A DNA stretch of 64,000 nt from Neoceratodus forsteri (taxonomy: Eukaryota; Chordata; Ceratodontiformes; Ceratodontidae), in assembly GCA_016271365.2 (NCBI GenBank), contig JADMNL010000028.1, positions 98,859,501 to 98,923,500 on the forward strand, in the 5' to 3' direction. The first letter of the stretch is position 1. Every line of letters starts with the position of its first letter. Position numbers and translations under genes: made by a program. Below, one piece after another: positions 43,931 through 52,593 of this stretch. Under the pieces are notes generated by a model, which saw only the letters and a program-made list of their open reading frames with translations, was not told where the DNA came from and did no database searches.

Positions 43931-45165
43931 ACTCGTTCGATCTTAAGTTGTCCCAAATAGTGATTTCCCACAGCGGCCGCGCTATTCTGCGGCAGGAGTG
44001 CAAAAACATTTAGCTAGGATGTGAAAAATGACAGCTGTACTATTCATAAGGAGGTATGGGAAAATGCCACTGTTGAAAATGTGGCATGAAAATATTACAA
44101 AATTGCAAGAGTGCGTGGAAACAGTTCAATGCACGCTTGTAACACAGTCATGTTATGGAGTTTCGTCATCAAGTTTTCAACATAGGCATTTTAAGACCTC
44201 TGCTCATGAACAGTGCCACTGTCATTTTCTTAATCTGTCGCGAACAGTGATTTCCCACAGCGACCACGTTATTCTGTGCCGGAACTGTGAAAACACATTT
44301 CAATCAGGATGTGAAAAATAACAGCTGTACTGCTCATAAGGAGGTGTGAAAAACTTCCACTGTTGAAAATCTGGTGTGACAATATTATAAATTTGCGAAG
44401 TTACAAGGGTGCATGGAAAGTGTGCAACTCACACTTGTAACACAGGCATTCGATGGGCTATCATCACCAAATGTTCACATAGGCATTTTAGGGCCTCTGC
44501 TCATGAACAGTATCACTGTCATTTTCTTAATCTGTCCCAGACAGTGATTTCCCACAGCGACCGCTCTATTCTGCGCTGAAGTGTGAAAACACATTTTGGC
44601 CAGGATGGAAAAAAATGACAGCTGTACTGTTCATAAGTAGGTGTGGGAAAATGGCAATATTGGACATCTGGAGTGAAAATATTATCAATTCACAAAGTTA
44701 TGAGCGTGCGAGCAAACTGCGCAACGCACACTCGTAACACAGTCATTTTATGGACTATCATTACCAAATTTTTAAAATAGCCATTTCAGGACCTCTACTC
44801 ATGAACCGTGTCACTGTCATTTTCTTAATCTGTCCTGAACACTGATTTCCCACCGTGACCACAGTGTTCTGCGCCGAACTGCGAAAACACATTTCCGCCA
44901 GGATTTGAACAATGACAGCTGTACTGTTCACAAGGAGGTGTGACAAAATGCCAATGTTGAAAATCTGGTGTGAAAATAATGCAAATTCAAAAACTACGGC
45001 GTCGTAGCAACTGCTGGCTGCGCTCGTAAAACGATCATTTTTGGATTTTTCCACCAAGAGAGTGCAACATAGGCTTTTTGAGGAAACCACCTCATGAACA
45101 CTAGCACTATCGTTTCGTTAATCAGCGGTGAATCCACACAGTGACATAGAAACCACCCTTTCAGG
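43930..45165 (+). repeat. ~298-bp palindromic satellite, array D (about 4 monomers)
   Basis: CTCATGAAC markers at 44,204, 44,502, 44,800 and 45,093 are 293-298 bp apart. The inverted half-monomers carry GGAGGTGTGAAAAA and TGTTGAAAATCTGG. Orientation matches array A. Confidence 0.9.
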
Positions 45166-46150
45166 GCCTATTCAACGATGACAGTTCAAGAATTCATGAG
45201 GATGGTCTAAAACCCATGTTGAAAATTTGGTGCCAAAAATGCCCGATATACACTAAAGCTGAAAAACCCTATTTATTACATTATACGCTTACCGGCATTT
45301 CCTCAGTTCGCGGTCAGCTTTGAAGAGTGCAGACGTGTTCCCGGTCCACCGAAGATCATCGCGCCGAGCTCCGGAGGTAAGTATGGGGTGAGGGGGGTGT
45401 GGGGAGGCAGGGTGTGCAGTGGGTGGGTGCGGGTTGTGGAAGGGGGGCAGGGAGACTACACGGGACCGTTTCCTTTTTTTCAGGTAAAAAACAAAACAAA
45501 AGACTTCACGGGACCGTTTTTCCCTTTACAGGGGCATGTGGCATGCTGGGGTGGGAACCCAGTGTGCCACCAACGGCTTTCTTTTGGGTGGGGAATCGGT
45601 AGCCGATGGGGGATTGGACACCCCCGTCGGCACACAAAGGGGTGGGGAATTCATTATGCTGGCGGGTATTGGGCACCCCGTGGCAGGAATAAAAGTGGAG
45701 GGTGTTATAGAATGCCGATGGGAGTGGGCTCCCCATCGGCACAAAGCCACAAGGGACACCAGACCGACAGGATTGGGGCCCATCGGCAAATAACCACGGT
45801 GGGGTTATATTGTTTGAGAACACGGCGGCAACCCGCTGCCATGTTCACAAACAATATCAGGCTGTTTGCATCCCGCCCTGCAATGATGGGTCTCTCCCTC
45901 ATTGCAGCGGATGGCTGATGCTGCAATGACGAGGTGGCCCCTGATTGCAGCGGCTGATTTGTATGAAGTTGGTGCAAACGTTTCAAACTACTGTCACCAG
46001 CAGCCTGCAACGGCATTGGGCGAAGCGGGACAAGCCTTTGCAGGCTGTTGGGGCTTTGACCACAACAGTGCCGTGCCTCCACAGCCTGCTTCTGAGCAAG
46101 CTGACACAATATGTTTCTTGCACTGCGTGCAATCAACATAAAAATGAAGC
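45165..46150 (+). repeat. Segment S, block G and block H, copy D
   Basis: S: ATTTCCTCAGTTCGCGGTCA, TTTGAAGAGTGCAGACGTG and donor-like AGGTAAGTAT (45,375-45,384). G: a pyrimidine tract ending TTTTTTTCAGG (45,474-45,484), CAGTGTGCCACCAACGG and several GGGATTGG/GGGCACCCC phrases to about 45,790. H: CCACAACAGTGCCGTGCCTC (46,060-46,079) and ACACAATATGTTTC resemble copy C. No motif M is seen after H in this copy. Confidence 0.75.
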
Positions 46151-46159
46151 ATAAATCAA

Positions 46160-46640
46160 AAATCAACCGAGGTTGCCCAACCCCACCACAAGGAACCCCC
46201 TTCCTCATGCCCACCAGATCTGTGAATATACACTGGCAGTGCATGCCCAACTTTGCTATCAGTACCCACCCTTCCCTCCCACTGAATCTGTGAATAGACA
46301 CTAGGGGCAGGTGTACAGTCCCACTTCAGGTACCCTTTCTCTCTCCTACCCACTCAATTTGTGTTTAGACACTGGCAGTGGGTGCCAACTCCATCTCTGG
46401 TAGCCCCCTCCTATCCACCTGATCCGGGAACAGACACTGGCAGCAGTCGCCAAATCCCATCACATTTACCTCCTCCATCCCATCTGCCTGACCTGTGAAT
46501 AGACACCAGCATGGGTGCTCAACCCCCCACCACCAGTACCTCCCTCCCTCCCACCCACCTGATCTATGAAGATACACTGGTGACAGGTGCCAAACCCACC
46601 ACAGGTACCCATCTCCCACCCACAATGTACCGAACTCCCC
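46160..46640 (+). repeat. Minisatellite R, larger array (about 7 units of ~70 bp)
   Basis: GAATATACACTGGCAG, GAATAGACACTAGG, GTTTAGACACTGGCAG, GAACAGACACTGGCAG, GAATAGACACCAG and GAAGATACACTGG follow at 46,216-46,575. Each is followed by GGTGCC(C)AAC..CCAC and a CCTCCC-type tract. The same family is found at 31,965-32,156. Confidence 0.85.
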
Positions 46641-46866
46641 AACTTTGCCCACACTCTAGCACCCATACCACCATCCTCCCCCCACTGGTGTCCAATCAGT
46701 TCTTTGTTACGAATCTCAGTGTCCTATGTCATAATTTCTCAATGTCTCTCGATGCATTCCTCTACCTGCAGGAATAAGAAAATAAAAAACTAAGTCCCAG
46801 AAATGCGCATATTACACATACATGAGGACATTGGATTTTTTCCATTTTTTTCTTTTAGTCAGAACT
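46641..46866. other. Unassigned spacer
   Basis: No recognisable feature between minisatellite R and the tRNA-Tyr SINE. An A-rich tract lies at 46,768-46,790. Confidence 0.3.
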
Positions 46867-47053
46867 CCTTCGATAGCTTAGTTGGTAATGTGTAGTGGTA
46901 TGAAAGTCATCCTTAGGTCACTGGTTCAATTCTGGCTTGAAGGAAGGTTTTTTTGGGGGAAGGAGCAGCTGTAAGGTAAGGGTGCTAGCTGCACATTCGA
47001 GCAGACTTGCTAGACCACGTGGCCTGTTTCTGCTGACTAATTCATATGTTTGC
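46867..47053 (+). mobile_element. tRNA-Tyr-derived SINE with CR1 3' tail
   Basis: The head (46,867-46,944) starts CCTTCGATAGC and ends TGGCTTGAAGGA, so its acceptor arms pair as in tRNA-Tyr. The A-box-like TAGCTTAGTTGG and the B box GGTTCAATTCT (46,923-46,933) are present, and TCCTTAGGTC matches the tRNA-Tyr anticodon-arm side. After a T/G-rich link, the tail (about 46,972-47,053) carries GTGCTAGCTGCACATTCGAG, CAGACTTGCTAGACCACGTG and TTCATATGTT. These match the 3' end of the CR1 at 8,160-8,250. A SINE borrowing a CR1 tail is known from reptiles; a Tyr head is my reading here. Confidence 0.75.
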
Positions 47054-50000
47054 AACTTAGGCAGTTTTCACCCAAATTTTTAGAGTGACCAGGTTGCCAC
47101 CCCACCTTATGACCACACAAGTGGAACCCTGTAAATCTGACTTGAAATGCATTCTAGGGGGTAAATATCTGCTTTAGACATCCCTTGCAACACCATCTGT
47201 GCAGCCACAGAATGGAGCACAGCCAAGATACAATGATGTTCACAGCCATTCGAGTGGTATTATTGATCATGTGTTTCAAATACAGAAAAAACACTTCTGG
47301 TGCCTGGATAAGACAGGTGGCACACTTCTGCTGGTCCATGGAACATTCTACAGGGTCTTCATGCTGCACAACCTGGCACTAAGCAAAACAAGACATTGCA
47401 ACTCCAACTTGATGTGCCAGCCAAGGATTCAGCTGTGCCATGTGCACCTGTAAAGGACCATCACAAGCTACCTGCTACAAGGCAGGATGGGCCATGCCAA
47501 GTCAGGGTTGCTGCCAATTACTTCATCTTGTGGGTGGGGTGTTGTGTGATGTGGTACACTGTGCTGTTCCCAAATAACTCTACTCTGACAAGACATAACA
47601 TAAGTGTATTGTGCAGTGCAGAGACATTGTGGCATGTGATGTGGTGTGGTTGCGCATACGGGGGTGTATGGTTTGGGATGTGAGGAATGGGTATCCCACA
47701 AGAGTGGTGCCTATTCCCTGGGTGGTAGTCTTTAGAGATATGCACTGTGCCTCACGCCACCTACTGTACTGTTTGTGGGACCATCTCATTATCATGGACT
47801 TCCTCTGGTGACTCCATCTCACTCATTCCTGGAACTTGTGTGGCATCATCATTGCCAGTTTGTGTACGGGCAGGCACTGTGGTTCATGGGCCAAGTGCCC
47901 CCAGAGGACCCAACAGGGAGCCTTGGCTTGCCATGTCAGCCTTTCTGAAGGCTAGAAAATCATGTTCAAGCACACAAGGCAGGTTGTTTAAGCTCCCCTC
48001 CATACCCTGTCAGCACATTGCTCCATATACATAGCACGCAGCTCAGTGTGGATGGCACCCAGCTGGGTGAAAACATCTGCCACCTCAGTGCACATTAGGG
48101 TTGCTTGGATTCCATGGGACAGAACCAGATTTTTTTTTTCTATCTATACTTTGTTGCCCGCCTCCATAGAGTTGGCTGGCGGCTCCGGCCCTCCCTAGGA
48201 AGACCTCGTCCTTCCAAGCCCGGCCATGCCCTCAGCCGTACCCTGTAGCTCCCCCATGGACTGCCCCACCATGGCGGGGCCAGGATGTGGAGCGTCAACT
48301 TTCTCTCCCCTCCCCCCCGTGGAACATAGTCCAGAAGTCAGGGTAGCTTGTTGTGGGGGCGTGTCCGCACCATCATGGAGCCTGCCGGCTCCTGTTTTCC
48401 CACCTTGCTTTACTCCCCAGGCCCATGAACATGCAATGGGTGGAGCGGCTGGGCTCCACTTCTACAGAGGCAGCCTATGCCCTGGACATGGGGTCCCTCC
48501 CCATTCTGGCGTGCATGTGTTGGGTGTCAGGCAAACCCAGCCACACCGTCCCCCTCCCGAGGAAGAGAGGCTATGGGCCTTTCGATCCTTCCCTCTCCTC
48601 GCAATGACTCCCAAGCGACCCGAGTCTCGCTCAACCCGCTCATCAGTATGGCATGAGGTGTGGCATCCAACACCTCAACCCTCAGTGCAAGCCGGCCACA
48701 GAACCAGATTTTTTTGTATTCCGTGCCGATTTTTGGAATTAGGATTTTCAGAATTGCAGTCTGAAAAATCTTAATTCTGAAACTGAAGGATAAAACATAT
48801 TTTCACGTAGTAATTTAGGGGTAAACATTTAGGAATTAGGATTCTGAAACTGATTACAATTACTGCTGTAGGTCCTTTTAGATGGGAATCAGATTTAGAA
48901 ATTCCTAAAAAGTCATAATGGATCAGAATCAGTCAACTCCGAGCATAGCTAGTGCACATAGTACAAATCTGGGTGCCTATCGGAAGAAGCACAGCTTAGT
49001 CTTTTCTTGCATGGCATAGCCTCTGCGGTTCCAACTGCTGTACCTCGGAGTAGATCAAATGCAGTCTTTGTCTCCTGTTTCCTGTGGGAGCAAGCATGAT
49101 CCCTGATGTCCCCCCAGAGGATTGCTGCTGTCCATATGTGTTTGTGTGTACCACATGGTGTGTCCTGAGGTGTGGTGGAGGGGTGCACCAGTAGGTTGAG
49201 ATTGGGTGCACTTGTCAGGTGTACTTGTGGGTGGCATGGAGATCAGGTGTATCCCCAGTATGTAGTTGGTGTCAGATGTCTGTGGGGTGCCCATACCTCC
49301 TGGCTTGGATCAGCAACTCCGCTGCTGCCACTACCCTGGCTCTGGCTGAGACCTGGTGTCCTGATGGGTTCTGGTCACCAGGGATGGGAAGGTCAGTTGT
49401 GACCCAGTTCTGATTATGACTGATCTGTTTCCAAAAGGTTCTGATTTACTCTGGTCTTCCAAAACAGATAAATCTTTCCAGACTAAATCTGAACCAAGTC
49501 AGAGCCAGATCCAGATCCAGACAGGGTCAAATGACAGAATTAGGCTGCCCTTCTCCCTCATTATAAGTCTTTTCTTTATTTCATTTCATTTTTGAAACAA
49601 CTACTTTATGTCTTTTCCCACCGGTTTTTCAGTTTTAAGAAGAATAAATCTTCAAAATCACTTACGTTTTCTGGACAGGGTCAGAACTAGGTCACTGAGA
49701 AATCAAAACCTGTACTATACGCTGAACTACTGTAGGTCAAATTAGAGTCAAGCTACAGATGACTCTGATTCCCAGAGTCAAGCAGTGGCAGGCCATTTAG
49801 GGGATCCTGAGCTCACACACAGCTGACCGTCCAATCCCTATCCCCCACCTTCCCGTTATGACCTCACAGGGTTCTGTGTCAGTGGCCTTGCAATTGGAAA
49901 AATGTGTTATGTTTGTCTGGGTGTACTACTGAAGCACTGGTGAATGTGACAGTATATCGGTGGAGGGAGAACGGTTGGACAGTTGTTTGCATATCATATA

Positions 50001-50149
50001 TTGGTTGTATGGATGGCCCACATATAGTGTTGCTTACCCTCTGTGATGCCAGTCCCATCATCCTTCAACATCGATGGACTTCTGGTTGAACGAGTCTGCC
50101 ACTACATCCTCCACTGAAGTAAGGTCAGGAATGTCCTTGCCTACCCCTC
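47054..50149. other. Region without clear genes; possible Harbinger-type transposon body
   Basis: Minus-strand phrases such as EVADVFTQLGAIHTELRAM (about 48,090-48,030) could be the C-terminal part of a Myb-type transposon protein whose SANT part lies at 50,150-50,291, but this link is inference. Around 48,720-48,950 and 49,430-49,780 many GGAATTAGGATT / AGAATC / CAGATCCAGA-type short repeats occur, as in subterminal regions of DNA transposons. No complete open frame and no certain terminal repeat were found. The 561-bp insert at 48,137 lies inside. Confidence 0.3.
48137..48697 (-). mobile_element. 561-bp retroposed insert with 18-bp target duplication
   Basis: The 18-mer ACAGAACCAGATTTTTTT stands on both sides (48,119-48,136 and 48,698-48,715). 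In minus orientation the insert starts GGCCGGCTTGC and ends in a short A-run merging with the duplicated A/T-rich target, as expected from LINE-driven target-primed insertion. Its GC-rich body has open frames on the plus strand (48,226-48,774) but no protein motif and no certain pol III boxes. It may be a processed pseudogene or an unknown SINE. Confidence 0.65.
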
Positions 50150-50291
50150 CACATGTTGTCTGATGGACTTGGCATTGGAGGGGCAGCTTGTTTTTTCAGT
50201 TTGCTGCAGCAGTCATGCCACTTGTGTTTAACGGCCAAGTATGGCGTGTGCTACCCACTGCATTGACAGTTTCCTGTATCTCCTCCCACAC
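50150..50291 (-). pseudogene. Myb/SANT-like DNA-binding domain relic
   Basis: The minus strand reads VWEEIQETVNAVGSTRHT and, after one frameshift, VKHKWHDCCSKLKKQAAP. The pattern W..I...VNAV....RT...VKHKW.D..SKLKK is that of Myb/SANT-like domains found in Harbinger ORF1 proteins and in host MSANTD/NAIF1 proteins. The upstream third of the domain is not readable. A transposon origin is more likely given the surroundings. Confidence 0.55.
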
Positions 50292-50589
50292 AAAATGACT
50301 TTTCAGCACAATAAGATAACACTTCCACTAACGTGGTACCTTGAATGATACTGCAGTAAAGAGGAAGTGCTGTAATACCTTAATGTGGTAAATTGTGCTG
50401 TGGCAAAGCAAAAGATGAGGACGACTACCAGTTTAGGTCTAGTGTACAAGAGAAACTGATTCTTCATTTCATCATTCAACCTTGGGTCAGAGAGCATTCA
50501 TCTTTCAGTCAGTTATCTCATTTTCACCTGGGTAGCCACTTTGTTATCAGGTTAAGCAATGGATGGTTTGGACTTCATATGGAGCTATT

Positions 50590-50676
50590 AAAAGTTATGA
50601 GTTAAACTCCATAATTCTTGTCCACAGGCAGTTTTAGACAGTTGTAGCCTTGGTTCTTTTAAAAGTAAATTCAAAT
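50590..50676 (+). pseudogene. L2-like LINE ORF2 end, left part (split by hAT)
   Basis: The frame reads QAVLDSCSLGSFKSKFK up to the hAT boundary and continues at 57,343 with SYLLTKFACNWT. This is the common LINE ORF2 ending (SLxxFKxxLKxYLL). The 8-bp hAT target duplication ATTCAAAT falls inside it. Confidence 0.65.
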
Positions 50677-51671
50677 TAGGGTTATCAGAACTAGTTCATC
50701 AAAGATTTGAACCCTCCTCGAACCCTGGTGTTCGAGTTCTAACTTAGAACTCGAACACTAAAAGGTTCACCAAAGGGTTGAATCTGAGTCCCAACTGATG
50801 ACTTGTGTGTATGTGGGAGGAGGGGCGGAGGCACGTCCCAGCAGGCAGCTCCAATGTGGGGGTGTAGGGGTATGTGTGTGGGACTGGAGGCATGTCCCAG
50901 CAGCAGCAGGCAAGTGGCAGCCCGATGTGGTGGGGGTGCAGCAGCAGCAGCAGCACATTGTTGTTGGGGTTGCCAGTCTTGCCAGATCCACCACGAGTTG
51001 TCTCACAGTTTGCACTTGCGTAACGTACTTACGTACGCTCAAGTGAAGTCATGCTCACCACCTGACCAATACTATGTGGTCAGGTGGGGGTCGAGTAAGC
51101 TGCGCGAGCCACGGGATCTGTGGGGGTACTATTTATTTAGGCAGATGCAAGCCGAGACAGAGCGCCATTTGCTGAGGATTTCAGGAGGCAGCAGCAGCCT
51201 ACTTAACTGTAGCATACTGCTACTACCGCAGCCAGCATTCTTGCCCGATACTACTTACTAGGCCAGGGCCCAGGTCGGTGTGGTCACAATTGGACTGCAG
51301 CACTTGCTAGTTGCTGCAGTGCTTATTGAATTATTTAAAAAATTCCATCATCCATTTTCCTGTGAAAAAGGGCTAAGCAGGCCTGAGAGACCGAGAACGA
51401 GAGAAAGGGTGAAAAAAAGGCTCAATAACTTAACGGTCGGGTGTGGGACTAGGGGGAGGTTCAGGTGGAGGGATTAATCAAGAATTGGGAAGGGAATAGG
51501 GATTGAGACCGAGATCAATATCAGGACTCAGGAGAGAGAATAAAAAATAAAAAGAAGAACCTTTGTCAAATGTGATTGTGATTGAAACTGCAGCACTGCA
51601 CAGTGGTACACACTCAGCAGCTGCCAGCAACAAGCATATAACAAGGGGGGCCAAAAAAGGGCAAATAAATC

Positions 51672-52375
51672 TGTACCCTACCCAGTGTGTGTCACAGAGA
51701 GAAGCCCAGTGGCCAGTTGTGGTGGCATTAACCTTACATGACGAAGGAGAAATATAATTCTCATTCCTGAGTTGTGTGTTATGTATGTGACTCCATCTCC
51801 TGTGGTCAGCCCATCACCCTGCTACTGTGTGCTTGACTGCACTGTACCCTACCAGTGTGTGTTACAGAGAGAAGCCCAGTGGCCAGTTGTGTGGTGGCAT
51901 TAACCTTACATGACAGAAAAGTAGAAATATAATTCTCATTCCCTGGGTTGTGTATGTGACTCCGTCTCCTGTGGTCAGCCCATCACCCTGCTGCTGTGTG
52001 CCCCTTGACTGCACTGTACCCTACCCAGTGTGTGTTACAGAGAGAAGCCCAGTGGCTAGTTGTGTGGTGGCATTAACCTTACATGACAGAAGCATAGAAA
52101 TATAATTCTTATTCCCTGAGTTGTGTGTTATGTATGTGACTCCATCTCCTGTGGTCAGCCCATCACCCTGCTGCTGTGTGCCCCTTGACTGCACTGTACC
52201 CTACCCAGTGTGTGTTACAGAGAGAAGCCCAGTGGCCAGTTGTGTGGTGGCATTAACCTTACATGACAGAAAAGTAGAAATATAATTCTCATTCCCTGGG
52301 TTGTGTATGAGACTCCGTCTCCTGTGGTCAGCCCATCACCCTGCTGCTGTGCACCCCTTGACTGCTATGTGTATG
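51672..52375 (+). repeat. Tandem repeat in the 5' region of the hAT, four units of about 175 bp
   Basis: GTACCCTACCCAGTGTGTG occurs at about 51,673, 51,845 (one base shorter), 52,016 and 52,196. Each unit continues GAGAGAAGCCCAGTGGCCAG, GGCATTAACCTTACATGAC and CCTGTGGTCAGCCCATCACC. Units 2-4 are closest to one another. The array lies upstream of the transposase gene and may act as promoter or spacer; no function is shown. Confidence 0.9.
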
Positions 52376-52593
52376 CCTATGCCCAGCAGCCCAATCATTC
52401 TGTAAGCCTTGAACCTGGGATCCTTTAGTTGCAAACCATCAAATTCTTTAATTACTTTCAGTCTACTGCATCACAGTGTCACACAACCAAAATAAAATTT
52501 TGGAGTTGTAGCCAGCGATCACAGATCACATTGCTTTCTTACACAGGAATTGTTTGAGTGTGGGTGTGTTCACCGCAGTATACTGGTACTGTT

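Noticed and set aside
42672..43971. Repeated frames of 60-131 codons on both strands
   Set aside because: They follow the 142-bp period of minisatellite Q and carry the same short peptide each time.
46867..46944. A functional tRNA-Tyr gene
   Set aside because: The D and anticodon arms are degraded and a CR1 tail follows, so it is a SINE head rather than a tRNA gene.
48226..48774. A 182-codon plus-strand gene
   Set aside because: It lies inside a retroposed insert on the opposite strand and extends past its boundary into the duplicated target.
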